Positions 7,989 to 16,596 of a stretch of 26,807 nt of DNA are shown piece by piece. The DNA is from Candidatus Kapaibacterium sp. Lineage in GTDB: Bacteria > Bacteroidota > Ignavibacteria > Kapaibacteriales > UBA2268. How positions within the stretch are numbered: position 1 is the stretch's first letter; every line of letters starts with the position of its first letter. The notes beneath the pieces were generated by a model. The model did no database searches. It had not been told where the DNA came from and saw only the letters and a program-made list of their open reading frames with translations. A program made the position numbers and the translations under genes. The stretch is taken from the NCBI GenBank assembly GCA_028691175.1, contig JAQUZU010000001.1:26332-53138 (forward strand). The letters are read 5' to 3'.

Positions 7989-8942
7989 CTACAGATCGTA
8001 GCCTGCTTCTACCATTTGAAGACCGAGTTTATACGCTCCGTCGAGTGCGGTTCCTTTTGGCGTAACGCGTTCGAGAATTGCGTGTTTTTCGATTCGTTCG
8101 TAGAGTAATTTCGCCAGCAGCGTGTTATTTTCGATAATTCCGCCCATCAGCGCGACCGGCACATTTTTGCGTCTGTATTGCTTCAAGAGTGCTTCGAGCA
8201 GTTCCATCAGGTGGAAACTTGCGCGGTTAATTATTTCGAGGCAGACCGGATCGCCGGCAGTAGCGCAATCCATCACAAGCGGAGTCAGCATATGATACTG
8301 GAAGCCACCTTCAGCATAAGCTTTTACGATTGAGCGCGGATTATCGAGATCAATATTCGGCACGCTTTCGGCGAATAACTCCGTCAGCGAGGTTTTGTTG
8401 CCGCGTCCGTCGAACGAACGAACCACCGCCGTCAAGCCTTCTTTGCCGATCCATGCGCCGCTGCCTTCGTCGTCAAGTTCGATTCCCCAGCCGCCGCAGC
8501 GCGCGAATTTTCCTTTTCCGGCTTTGCCGATTCCGATCGAGCCGGTTCCGACTATCATCACGATACCGAATTCCTCGTCGAATGCGCCTTCGAGGGCGAG
8601 TTCGGCGTCGGAGAGCACGCGCAAATCGTTCAGCGTGATTTTTTGGCTGCGTGCGAGCGTGCGGAGCAGTTGCATCGAGCGTTTTTTCTCTTCTTCGAGC
8701 CATACGCCGGCAAGTCCGATTACGACAGCGTCGAGCTCGACCGAGTCGATTTTGCCCTGATAGCAGAGATCTTGGATTACGTTCAGCAGGCGCTCGCAAG
8801 ACTCGCCCACGCCGACTGTGCCGACTCGTGTAGTGCCGGCAAATGCCTTTGCCGTTTCAACTCCGTTTTTGAAAAGGACGCCGCGAGTTCTCGTGCCGCC
8901 ACCATCTATACCGATTATTGTTGTTTCTCGTTCTATTGCCAT
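7989..8942 (-). CDS. BadF/BadG/BcrA/BcrD-type ATPase, probable N-acetylglucosamine kinase
   Basis: A cytoplasmic sugar-kinase-fold (ASKHA) protein of 317 residues. The phosphate-1 motif is GIDGGGTRTR (residues 11-20), and the adenosine/phosphate-2 motif is IVMIVGTGSIGIGKAGKG, followed by CGGWGIELDDEGSGAWIG, which is characteristic of the N-acetylglucosamine kinase branch. ALMGGIIENN and the C-terminal PKGTALDGAYKLG complete the family pattern. It most likely phosphorylates GlcNAc or a related amino sugar salvaged from cell wall or chitin. The cysteine-rich activator features of acyl-CoA dehydratase activases are not seen. The ATG at 8942 is preferred because CGGAAA lies just upstream and homology begins there; an in-frame GTG at 8981 would add 13 poorly conserved residues. 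It is followed by its own terminator. Confidence 0.85.
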   Translation of the reverse strand: MAIERETTIIGIDGGGTRTRGVLFKNGVETAKAFAGTTRVGTVGVGESCERLLNVIQDLCYQGKIDSVELDAVVIGLAGVWLEEEKKRSMQLLRTLARSQKITLNDLRVLSDAELALEGAFDEEFGIVMIVGTGSIGIGKAGKGKFARCGGWGIELDDEGSGAWIGKEGLTAVVRSFDGRGNKTSLTELFAESVPNIDLDNPRSIVKAYAEGGFQYHMLTPLVMDCATAGDPVCLEIINRASFHLMELLEALLKQYRRKNVPVALMGGIIENNTLLAKLLYERIEKHAILERVTPKGTALDGAYKLGLQMVEAGYDL

Positions 8943-8997
8943 ATATTTTCCGATTATTTTTTTTTCAATAATGATTATCACATATCAATATTTATGC

Positions 8998-9029
8998 CAA
9001 AGACAGGAAATCTCTCTTTCCGAATACAA
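8998..9029 (-). promoter_or_regulatory. Possible promoter for the BadF-family kinase gene
   Basis: On the minus strand, TTG (9027-9029) is followed after 21 bases by TGTCTTTG (8998-9005), one mismatch from TAnnTTTG. It lies between the leuS terminator and the kinase start codon, where a promoter is expected. The match is weaker than the ones at infC and tRNA-Ser. Confidence 0.3.
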
Positions 9030-9062
9030 TTCCATTGCTCTGCAGGAATAAACGGGAAAAAT

Positions 9063-9089
9063 AAAAAAAAAGGCGGCTCTAGGCCGCCT
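9063..9089 (-). terminator. Rho-independent terminator after leuS
   Basis: AGGCGGC (9071-9077) pairs perfectly with GCCGCCT (9083-9089) around a 5-base loop. On the minus strand it is followed by eight T residues. It lies 18 bases past the leuS stop codon. Confidence 0.9.
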
Positions 9090-9106
9090 TCGAAAGATTT
9101 TTCGCA

Positions 9107-11653
9107 TTAATTCGCGATGAAGTTAATCAGCTTGTTCTTCACAAAAATCACTTTGCGAATCGTCAGGCCGTCGAGGAATTTCTGTACCTTTTCGTCCTGC
9201 TTTGCAAGATCTTCATAGACTTTCTGCTCCTGATCGATCGGCATCATCATGCGACCGCGGATTTTACTGTTTACTTGGACTACGAATTCGATTTCCTGTT
9301 TTACGAGTTTCGATTCGTCATAATCCGGATATTTTGCACCGATAATCGACTCCTTATGCCCTAATATCTGCCACAATTCTTCGCAAATATGCGGAGCGAA
9401 CGGCGCAAGACAAAGAATGAAATCCTCCATTGCCTTGCGTGGGCGAACGTCGAATTTGTTAAATTCATTCACGAAAATCATCATCGCGGAGACTGCCGTA
9501 TTGAAGCTCAACGCCTCGATGTCCTCGCCGATTTTCTTGATTACGTTATGCAGATGGAAATTCTGCTCGGCTGTCGGCTCGGCGTCGCAAATATTCGGCA
9601 AGAGATTGCCTTCATCGTCCGCAATCAGTCTCCAGACGCGGTTCAGGAAGCGGTTAACGCCGCCGATTCCGTCTTGCGACCACGGTTTCGAAGCCTCTAA
9701 CGGTCCGAGGAACATTTCATAAATGCGCAGGCTGTCCGCACCGAATTCTTTAATTACTTCGTCCGGATTGACCACATTTCCGAGCGATTTGCTCATTTTG
9801 TGTCCGTCTGCACCCATTATCAAGCCTTGATGGAAGAGTTTTTTGAACGGTTCCGGCGAGGTTACCATACCGTAATCGAAGAGGACTTTGTGCCAGAAAC
9901 GAGCATAGAGCAAGTGCAGAACTGCGTGCTCCGAGCCGCCTACATAAAGGTCGACTCCGCCATTCATCCAATATTTTTCTTTTTCGGGATCGGCGAAGCG
10001 TTCAGTGTTTTTCGCGTCCGTATAGCGCAAATAATACCAGCATGATCCCGCCCACTGCGGCATGGTGTTAGTCTCGTAACGTGCATGTTTGCCGGTTTTT
10101 TTGTCGATAAAATCAACCCATTCCGGTACTTTTGCAAGCGGAGATTCGCCTGTTCCCGCCGGCTGGAAATCACTCACATCAGGCAACTTTAGCGGCAATT
10201 CGTCCGGGTCGAGTGCGCGGCGTGTGCCGTCGTCGAAAAACATTATCGGCATCGGCTCGCCCCAGTATCTCTGGCGCGAAAACAACCAATCACGGAGTTT
10301 GTATTGCACAAACGCCCGACCGATATTTTTCTTTTCAAACCACGCGTTAATCGCCGAGACAGCCGCGTCCGTTTCCATTCCGTTAATCGAAATTTCCGCA
10401 TTCGAGGAATTGCAGGCACGTCCGTGCTCTGAATATGCCTCCGCGAGGACGTCGGGATTGTCGCCTTCGAGCGGCTCCACAACCTGAATAATCGGCAATT
10501 TAAATTGCGTCGCAAACGCATGATCGCGCTCATCGTGAGCCGGAACAGCCATAATTGCTCCCGTGCCGTAATGTGCGAGAACATAATCCGCAATCCAAAT
10601 CGGAATATTTTTGCCGGTCGCGGGATTTACCGCATACGCGCCAATGAAAACGCCGGTTTTCTCTTTGCTGAGTTCGGCACGCTCGAGGTCACTCTTGAGC
10701 GACGCACTCTTTATATATTCTTCAACTTCCGAACGCTGCGCCGCGCTCGTAAGTCCCTGAACCAGCGGGTGTTCCGGTGCAAGCACCAAATAAGTTGCCC
10801 CAAAAACCGTGTCCGGACGCGTCGTGAATACCGTAATTTTTTCATCAGAATCGGCAACTTCGAAATTCAGTCTCGCGCCGATGCTCTTTCCGATCCAGTT
10901 TTTTTGCATTTCGCGTGTAGAATTTGGCCATTCGACCAAGTCCAGATCGTCCAACAGCCGCTGTGCATATTCGGTAATGCGGATCATCCATTGACGCATC
11001 GGGCGGCGTTCGACCTCATAGCCTTTGCCTTTCCACTCATCGACTTCCTCATTCGCAAGCACCGTGCCGAGTTTTTCGCACCAATTAACCGGAATATTCG
11101 CAATATAAGCCAGACGGCGCGAATCGATATACTCGTTTCGTTCAGCCTCTGTCTTCAGATTTTCCGGAATAGGCAGTTCCTCGATAGGTCTTGCTTTCTG
11201 CTGCTCGTGGTCGAAATACGAATTGTATATTTTCAGAAACATTTCCTGCGTGCGATGATAATAGACCGGATCGGTTGTATTAACCATACGATCCCAGTCG
11301 TAGCCCAGACCAATCATGTCGAGCTGGCGGCGGAAATTCGCTATATTATTCGCGGTGGCAATGTTCGGATGCACATTATGCTGCATGCAGTAGCGTTCGG
11401 TCGGCAAGCCGAATGCGTCGAAACCCATCGGATGCAGAACGTTGAAACCCTTCATTCGCTTGTAGCGCGCAATAATATCGGTTGCGGTATATCCCTCCGG
11501 ATGTCCGATATGCAGACCTGCTCCGCTTGGATACGGGAACATGTCGAGAACGTAATATTTCGGTTTGGAGAAGTCGTCCGGGACGTGATACGAATTATTT
11601 TCGCGCCAGAACTTCTGCCATTTTGCTTCTATGTCTGTAAAATTATATGCCAT
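9107..11653 (-). CDS. leuS: Leucyl-tRNA synthetase
   Basis: Charges tRNA-Leu with leucine in the cytoplasm. It is a class I synthetase of 848 residues. The HIGH motif is HIGH at 48-51 within YPSGAGLHIGHPEGY. The CP1 editing domain shows TTRPDTVFGATYLVLAPEHPLV and AVPAHDERDHAF, including the editing-site aspartate region. RDWLFSRQRYWGEP and the KMSKS motif (619-623, GHKMSKSLGN) follow, then the anticodon-binding domain (APFAPHICEELW) and the C-terminal leucyl-specific tail ending VKNKLINFIAN. The start is taken as the ATG at 11653, where homology begins (MAYNFTDIEAKW); a TTG eight codons upstream also lies in frame without a ribosome-binding site. The leader is A-rich and lacks a Shine-Dalgarno sequence. 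It lies downstream of yicC on the same strand, across a REP-like element. Confidence 0.98.
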   Translation of the reverse strand: MAYNFTDIEAKWQKFWRENNSYHVPDDFSKPKYYVLDMFPYPSGAGLHIGHPEGYTATDIIARYKRMKGFNVLHPMGFDAFGLPTERYCMQHNVHPNIATANNIANFRRQLDMIGLGYDWDRMVNTTDPVYYHRTQEMFLKIYNSYFDHEQQKARPIEELPIPENLKTEAERNEYIDSRRLAYIANIPVNWCEKLGTVLANEEVDEWKGKGYEVERRPMRQWMIRITEYAQRLLDDLDLVEWPNSTREMQKNWIGKSIGARLNFEVADSDEKITVFTTRPDTVFGATYLVLAPEHPLVQGLTSAAQRSEVEEYIKSASLKSDLERAELSKEKTGVFIGAYAVNPATGKNIPIWIADYVLAHYGTGAIMAVPAHDERDHAFATQFKLPIIQVVEPLEGDNPDVLAEAYSEHGRACNSSNAEISINGMETDAAVSAINAWFEKKNIGRAFVQYKLRDWLFSRQRYWGEPMPIMFFDDGTRRALDPDELPLKLPDVSDFQPAGTGESPLAKVPEWVDFIDKKTGKHARYETNTMPQWAGSCWYYLRYTDAKNTERFADPEKEKYWMNGGVDLYVGGSEHAVLHLLYARFWHKVLFDYGMVTSPEPFKKLFHQGLIMGADGHKMSKSLGNVVNPDEVIKEFGADSLRIYEMFLGPLEASKPWSQDGIGGVNRFLNRVWRLIADDEGNLLPNICDAEPTAEQNFHLHNVIKKIGEDIEALSFNTAVSAMMIFVNEFNKFDVRPRKAMEDFILCLAPFAPHICEELWQILGHKESIIGAKYPDYDESKLVKQEIEFVVQVNSKIRGRMMMPIDQEQKVYEDLAKQDEKVQKFLDGLTIRKVIFVKNKLINFIAN

Positions 11654-11693
11654 GATGTTTTTTTTTAATTTTGTCAATAATGGATATTATGAT

Positions 11694-11750
11694 TTCAGGT
11701 TCTTTGAGCCTGCCGAAATGTTCGATGGCGACATGCCCTGGGAACCTGAA
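11694..11750. repeat. REP-like hairpin element between yicC and leuS
   Basis: TTCAGGTTC (11694-11702) and GAACCTGAA (11742-11750) are perfect inverted arms. Read on the minus strand, the element includes TTCGGCAGGCTCAAAGA, three transitions away from the common TTCGACAGGCTCAGGGA motif and related to the element at 3590-3653. No T run follows either arm. Confidence 0.5.
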
Positions 11751-11769
11751 CTAAATTTCATGCAGCCGG

Positions 11770-12651
11770 CTACTCTATGTTTTGCAATTGCTCGCGTACT
11801 TTCTCGAGTTCTTCCTTTGTGGCTACTACGAGATGGGCGATTTCGGTATCGTTCGATTTCGAACCGATTGTATTCACTTCGCGATTCATTTCCTGCATCA
11901 GGAAGTTAAGTTTTCTGCCGACCGGCTCTTTGCTTTCCTGCTTGAACGCGTCGAAGAAGAATTTGATGTGCGAACGCATGCGGACACATTCTTCGGAAAT
12001 ATCGAGTTTATCTGCGATAAGGACGAGTTCCATCTGTATTCTGTGCTCGTCGATTTCATCGCTGTCGAATAATTGCGCAACTTTTTGTCTTAAGCGGTCG
12101 CGTTCTTCCGGAATATTATTCGTCGAGATAGTCTCGATTTTGTCAATAGTGCCGGAAATTTTCTTCATTCTCGCAAGCATGTCTTTCGAAATTTGAGTGC
12201 CTTCGTTTGTTTTCATTTTATTGAGGGCAATCACTGCGTTGCGGAGCGCCAATTTAACCACATTCCACTCGTTTTCGCTGTCATCATCTTTTTCCTGCGA
12301 CGGAAACATCGAAGAGAAATGCAGCACGTGCTCAAGTTTGACTGTCTCTTTGAGTTTCATCGAAGCACGGAAGTCGTTGAGTTTTTCGTAGCACGCTTTT
12401 GCAGCATCAGCGTTAAACTCAAAGTTCCGGATTTCTTCCTGACGCTGAACATTAATATATATGCTGACCGTTCCGCGGGCGATGTTTGCCTTCAGGAGTT
12501 CGCGCAATTCTATTTCTTTGTGATTGAGATTTCTCGGGAGACGGCAAGTAATATCGAGAGTTTTGCCGTTTAAACTTTTTAATTCTATGGAGGCTGTAAT
12601 GCCGTTTTCTGTAACCTCGGCTTTGCTATAGCCGGTCATGCTTCTGCTCAT
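11770..12651 (-). CDS. yicC: YicC/YloC-family endoribonuclease
   Basis: The 293 residues match the family length. The N-terminal signature is MSRSMTGYSKAEV followed by IELKSLNGKTLDITCRLPRNL. The C-terminal DUF1732 region contains RIQMELVLIADKLDISEECVRMRSHIKFF and GRKLNFLMQEMNREVNTIGSKSND, which is the most conserved part of the family. Members are soluble oligomeric endoribonucleases that cleave RNA and have been linked to stationary-phase survival and small-RNA turnover. The central segment is predicted to be coiled coil (MLARMKKISGTIDKIETIS). The ATG at 12651 has no clear ribosome-binding site. In many genomes gmk follows; here leuS follows instead. Confidence 0.93.
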   Translation of the reverse strand: MSRSMTGYSKAEVTENGITASIELKSLNGKTLDITCRLPRNLNHKEIELRELLKANIARGTVSIYINVQRQEEIRNFEFNADAAKACYEKLNDFRASMKLKETVKLEHVLHFSSMFPSQEKDDDSENEWNVVKLALRNAVIALNKMKTNEGTQISKDMLARMKKISGTIDKIETISTNNIPEERDRLRQKVAQLFDSDEIDEHRIQMELVLIADKLDISEECVRMRSHIKFFFDAFKQESKEPVGRKLNFLMQEMNREVNTIGSKSNDTEIAHLVVATKEELEKVREQLQNIE

Positions 12652-12688
12652 TATGATTTTTCTAATATTTTACAAATACTTCGGTAAG

Positions 12689-12696
12689 CAAATTTA
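12689..12696 (-). promoter_or_regulatory. Possible -7 promoter element for yicC
   Basis: On the minus strand, TAAATTTG matches the Bacteroidota -7 element TAnnTTTG exactly and would place the transcript start about 30 bases before the yicC ATG. No clean TTTG is found 19-21 bases further upstream, so support is partial. Confidence 0.3.
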
Positions 12697-12797
12697 CTAA
12701 ATTTCACTTGAAAAATCACCATCAAAGAGCAATATTGCAATAATTTTTTGGAAATTTGAAATATTTCCGCATTTTCGCCGTCTTTTAGACTATAAAT

Positions 12798-12871
12798 GGT
12801 TCCGTAGCTCAGTTGGATAGAGCACAAGTTTCCTAAACTTGGGGCCACAGGTTCGATCCCTGTCGGGACTA
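12798..12871 (+). tRNA. tRNA-Arg (anticodon CCT)
   Basis: A full cloverleaf can be folded: acceptor GGTTCCG/CGGGACT with two G-T pairs, D stem GCTC/GAGC, anticodon stem CAAGT/ACTTG with loop TTCCTAA giving anticodon CCT (reads AGG), and T stem ACAGG/CCTGT with loop TTCGATC. The discriminator base is A at 12871. The CCA end is not encoded. The last three bases overlap the stop codon of the convergent gene at 12869-13510. It is divergent from yicC. Confidence 0.96.
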
Positions 12872-13510
12872 CTTCAAACGTTCAATCGCACCCTGTGCAC
12901 CGATTTGATAATCGCGAACCTCCGACGTGAAAATCGACGCTATCGAATCGCAATTTGCGGACATTATCACTCCTTTGTCCGACAATTTCATTTTCATATT
13001 CCTATAAATTATCATCTCGGTTATGTTCAGAAATTTCGTATCGCCGACAAATTCCGCCGTCGACATTTTCGCCCGCAAATTTCCGTATTTATCATAAACC
13101 CGCAACAGATATTTGTGTTCGAAGCGTCCGGATTTCGGCAGCCGAAGGGTCAAATACCCCGAATATTCGCTGCCGATTCCGATTCGTCCGTCCGCATAAT
13201 AATTGTATTCACGCGGATTAATTCCGTTGTTTTTGTCAATTTCGATATATTTCCGAACAAGCTCTTCGTCTATCTGCTTCATGCCGTCCGTCGTTACGTG
13301 CATGCTGTTCAAGTCTATTGTCCATGGAAGAGTCCGCTTTTGATAGGCTTTTGCGTACCTGCCGAAATCTTCCGCAAGTATCCGGCGGCGAGCGAGTTCT
13401 TTATCGCCGGTAAAGAGTTCGAAACCGTCGAACAAATAGAAAACTCCCACCCCGATAATTGCAATCAGGGCGGCGGCTGCGCCGATAATATGTGAACGTC
13501 CGAGCCTCAC
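12869..13510 (-). CDS. Membrane-anchored protein of unknown function, last gene of an ABC exporter operon
   Basis: The family is not recognised. The 213 residues begin with a short basic segment and one hydrophobic helix (about residues 8-27, IIGAAAALIAIIGVGVFYLF), so it is probably an inner-membrane protein with the remainder in the periplasm. The rest looks mostly beta-strand (YSGYLTLRLPKSGRFEHKYLLRVYDKYG and following). The start is GTG at 13510, which overlaps the stop of the ABC transporter gene as GTGA, so the two are translationally coupled. Position and topology suggest an accessory of the exporter, loosely like the LptC arrangement (one helix plus a beta-rich domain), but no LptC motif was identified. 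Its TAG stop overlaps the 3' end of the convergent tRNA-Arg gene. Confidence 0.8.
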   Translation of the reverse strand: MRLGRSHIIGAAAALIAIIGVGVFYLFDGFELFTGDKELARRRILAEDFGRYAKAYQKRTLPWTIDLNSMHVTTDGMKQIDEELVRKYIEIDKNNGINPREYNYYADGRIGIGSEYSGYLTLRLPKSGRFEHKYLLRVYDKYGNLRAKMSTAEFVGDTKFLNITEMIIYRNMKMKLSDKGVIMSANCDSIASIFTSEVRDYQIGAQGAIERLK

Positions 13511-15357
13511 TTTTTCTCTGCCTTTGTGTAAAATTGAATATCGCAGAGTTTTTTATAAACTCCGCCCGCGGAAATTAGTGCGTCATGGCTGCCGCTTTCG
13601 ATGATTTTTCCGTGCTCGAATACGTAAATAGTGTCGCAATTTTTGATTGTCGCGAGGCGGTGCGCCACGAGTATCGCGGTACGGTTTTCGAGCGAAGAGT
13701 TAATCGCGTCCTGCACGACTTTTTCGCTTTCGGCATCGAGCGCGCTGGTCGCTTCATCAAAAACAAGGATTTGCGGTTTTCGCACAAGTGCCCGTGCAAT
13801 TGCAATTCGCTGCCGCTCTCCGCCGGAAATCAGCACGCCGCGGTCGCCGATTTTCGTCTCGAAACCGTTCGGCATCGCCATGATAAAATTGTAGGCATTC
13901 GCGATTTTCGCCGCTTCAATTACTTCTGCGTCGCTCGCGTCGAAGCCGTATTTTATGTTATTTGCCACCGTATCGTTGAAAAGCATCGTTTCCTGCGAAA
14001 CAATTCCGAACATCGAGCGATAACTTTTTATATCAAATTGAGTAATATCTGCGCCATCTAAGCAAATTTTACCTTTTTGCGGATCATAAAAGCGGATAAT
14101 CAGGTCGAGCATCGTAGATTTTCCGCTGCCGGACGAGCCGACCAGCGCAATTTTCTGCCCGCGCGGTATCTTGAGCGAACAGTCCGAAAGCACTTGTTTT
14201 TCTTCGGTATAAGCGAAATCGATTGCCTCTACCGTAATCGCCGAGCGCAAGCCCGGACATTCCGACGTGCCGTCAATAACATTCGGCTCCGCATCCAAAA
14301 CCGTGAAAACGCGCTCCGCACTGATCATGCCGTTCTGGAACAGCGCAACCTGATTCAGCAGACTTGCGAGCGGACTCATAATCGAAAACAGCGTGAAAAG
14401 GAACAGTAGCAGATCTTCGCCTTCCATTTCGCCATCGATAACCTGCATTCCGCCGAGATACAGCACAAAGCACAGTGCAAAAATCGCAAAAAGTTCATTC
14501 ACAGCGGGGAGCATCGCGGAAATTTTCCTGTTTTTGATCGCCGAGCGAACATAATAGCGCGTCCGCTCGAAGAACTTCGCGTTCGTCGTCTCCTCCGCAT
14601 TATAGGCTTTAATCACGCGAATTCCGAAAAGCATTTCCTGCAGCGCGCTCGTATAATCGCTCATCGCACCCTGCATCCGTGCGGCATATTTTTTCAAATA
14701 TTTCGTTGCAAATCGCAGTAAAAGAAGGCTCACAATGCTTGTCGAGAAAGCCATTCCGGTCAGAAACGGCGAAATTGAGAGAAGCAGCATCAGGAAAATA
14801 ACAATCTGGGTCAAATCTTTCAAAATCGTGGTAATCGGCGAAATCGTGTTGTTATTGACCACAGTTACATCATTTGTGATAACCGAAATCAAATGTCCCT
14901 GCCGGCTTTTCGAGAAGAAATCCACCGACAGCGACGTATATTTGCGGAAAATCCGGTCGCGCATATTCTTGATGATGCCCTCCGAAACGCGTGTTCCGGT
15001 TACGTTCGCAAAGTATTTAAAAATATTTTTCAGCGCGAAAATCGCTACCACCAAGAGGCTCAGCCGAATCAAAGTATCCGGAATCGACGCAGGCACATCT
15101 ACGAAATTGTGTATTGCACCATAGAACGACTCTTTCAAATTTTCGAGCATATTCATTGCGTCCTCCGGCTTTGTCTCGGGAGCGGTTTCCTTTTTGAAAA
15201 TTATCTTAATGATCGGCTGGATCAACGCAATGCTCATCGTCTCAAAAATCGAGAAAATCGTATTCAGAAAAAGAGCCAGAAACAGCAAATGCCAGCTTCC
15301 CTTGACAAAGCTCAGGATGCCGGCATATATATGCTTTACTTTTTTTATTTTTTGCAT
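13507..15357 (-). CDS. MsbA-like ABC exporter (fused membrane and ATPase domains)
   Basis: A 616-residue half-transporter expected to act as a homodimer in the inner membrane, flipping lipid or another hydrophobic substrate outward. The N-terminal two thirds contain six membrane helices (for example LLFLALFLNTIFSIF, IVIFLMLLLSISPFLTGMAF and LFAIFALCFVLYLGGM). The ATPase domain has Walker A GSSGSGKST (407-415), signature ISGGERQR (510-517), Walker B ILVFDE (530-535) and the switch His566 in AHRLAT. The ISGGERQR signature and six-helix layout fit the MsbA/multidrug family; the substrate cannot be told from sequence. It starts eight bases after the lipoprotein stop and overlaps the next gene by four bases, so the three genes form one transcription unit. 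Confidence 0.93.
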   Translation of the reverse strand: MQKIKKVKHIYAGILSFVKGSWHLLFLALFLNTIFSIFETMSIALIQPIIKIIFKKETAPETKPEDAMNMLENLKESFYGAIHNFVDVPASIPDTLIRLSLLVVAIFALKNIFKYFANVTGTRVSEGIIKNMRDRIFRKYTSLSVDFFSKSRQGHLISVITNDVTVVNNNTISPITTILKDLTQIVIFLMLLLSISPFLTGMAFSTSIVSLLLLRFATKYLKKYAARMQGAMSDYTSALQEMLFGIRVIKAYNAEETTNAKFFERTRYYVRSAIKNRKISAMLPAVNELFAIFALCFVLYLGGMQVIDGEMEGEDLLLFLFTLFSIMSPLASLLNQVALFQNGMISAERVFTVLDAEPNVIDGTSECPGLRSAITVEAIDFAYTEEKQVLSDCSLKIPRGQKIALVGSSGSGKSTMLDLIIRFYDPQKGKICLDGADITQFDIKSYRSMFGIVSQETMLFNDTVANNIKYGFDASDAEVIEAAKIANAYNFIMAMPNGFETKIGDRGVLISGGERQRIAIARALVRKPQILVFDEATSALDAESEKVVQDAINSSLENRTAILVAHRLATIKNCDTIYVFEHGKIIESGSHDALISAGGVYKKLCDIQFYTKAEKK

Positions 15358-15365
15358 TCTTGCAA

Positions 15366-16562
15366 TTACTTCAATTTAATGGTTTCGAATTTCAGTGTAG
15401 TGCGTTTCGTTACTTTGCCCGGCAATTCCTCTTTCGGGAAGCCTCCCTGCATTTCTGCAGTACGCGAAACGGTTATTTTTTCCTTTGTGTCGAATTTTTC
15501 TATTTCATTTACCTGCATCGAATATACCTTGCTGTGCTGGCAGAAACCTTCGTTTTTGATTTCGGCGTCGTAAAGTTCGAGTTGCCCCGGTATCGGATTT
15601 AACCACTTATATCTGTAGCGCCCATGAATAAGGTCAAATTTGCCGTTCGCTTCGTTCAGCATAATCTCGGTTACAACGGAGTTTTTGCCGGTTTTGTCGT
15701 ATTCGAATTTCCACATCAGCGCATCTTTCGCGATTGAATCGCGCTCGGGATTTGCGTATGGAGTCAGTTCAAGCAAGCGTTTGCTTTTATCGGTTTTAAC
15801 CACGTAATATTCTTTGCTGTAGCGATGTTCGGTGCCGGCATTCGGATCGGTCGAAGTATATTCTTTCGGATATCCGAGTTCGTCGAACGTAGTTTTTTCG
15901 GTAAAATATATATCGCCCGCCTTCGCGTTTTCCATCTCCATGCGTTTAATAAGTTTATCGGTCAGATATACTTTGCGACTTTCGATTTTATAGAACGGCT
16001 CGATTTCGCCCCGCCCACGAGTTTCCGCGCTCGGCATAAACCGGATGGCGATATCATAAGTAATATTGCTTCCATCTACATTTTTATAGCCGTCGAGTTC
16101 GTGCGCAACATAAGTCTGGCGGTCGAGAACGCCGTTAATGTATGTATTCGAAACTTCTTCAAGAAGATTTTCCGGCTTTACTTCTTCTTTATATGTTAGT
16201 TTTTTTAGCGGAAGAGCGGTTGTCGCGTCATATTCGAGGACGATAATTTCGTCGATTTCGCCCATTTCGTCGATCGTGTATTCCTTGACCGGCATGCGTG
16301 TTTCCGGGTCAAGTTCGCGGTTAATGCTTTTAACTGCTTTGCCGTTTCCGTCTTTTACAATCGCCTTTATCCAAAATCTGTCGCTCGGCTTGTCGTATAT
16401 ATATTCGGTTGTGGTTTTGTTTTCGCCCTGCTCGGTGAATTTAACCACGGTTTCAATTTTCGGTCTTACGACTTCGTTTGACGATGCGGTTGCTTCTTTT
16501 CCGCATGCAATCATTGCCATTGCACAAAATGCTGTAAGTACAATTTTTGATTTTAATTTCAT
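15366..16562 (-). CDS. Putative lipoprotein of unknown function
   Basis: The 398 residues start with a lipoprotein signal: Lys-rich n-region, hydrophobic core and lipobox MIAC with Cys20 as the lipidated residue. The remainder is rich in Lys, Glu, Thr and Tyr with repeated short strand-like segments of the type EYxYDKxxxR and ExxxDELGYPKEYT, resembling the beta-rich YD/MORN-like patterns of cell-surface lipoproteins without a clear repeat unit. The ATG at 16562 has AGAAAGAAG just upstream. It lies 34 bases past the stop of the propeller sensor kinase and eight bases before the ABC exporter gene, so it is probably co-transcribed with the exporter and may be its periplasmic or outer-membrane partner. 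No family was recognised. Confidence 0.82.
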   Translation of the reverse strand: MKLKSKIVLTAFCAMAMIACGKEATASSNEVVRPKIETVVKFTEQGENKTTTEYIYDKPSDRFWIKAIVKDGNGKAVKSINRELDPETRMPVKEYTIDEMGEIDEIIVLEYDATTALPLKKLTYKEEVKPENLLEEVSNTYINGVLDRQTYVAHELDGYKNVDGSNITYDIAIRFMPSAETRGRGEIEPFYKIESRKVYLTDKLIKRMEMENAKAGDIYFTEKTTFDELGYPKEYTSTDPNAGTEHRYSKEYYVVKTDKSKRLLELTPYANPERDSIAKDALMWKFEYDKTGKNSVVTEIMLNEANGKFDLIHGRYRYKWLNPIPGQLELYDAEIKNEGFCQHSKVYSMQVNEIEKFDTKEKITVSRTAEMQGGFPKEELPGKVTKRTTLKFETIKLK

Positions 16563-16596
16563 AAGTCTTCTTTCTGTTAAAAATTTATTTTAAAAT

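Noticed and set aside
10505..11668. Long plus-strand open frame (387 codons) antisense to leuS
   Set aside because: leuS on the other strand has all family motifs. The antisense product is rich in Arg, Phe, Ile, Cys and His without domains, as expected of a shadow frame.
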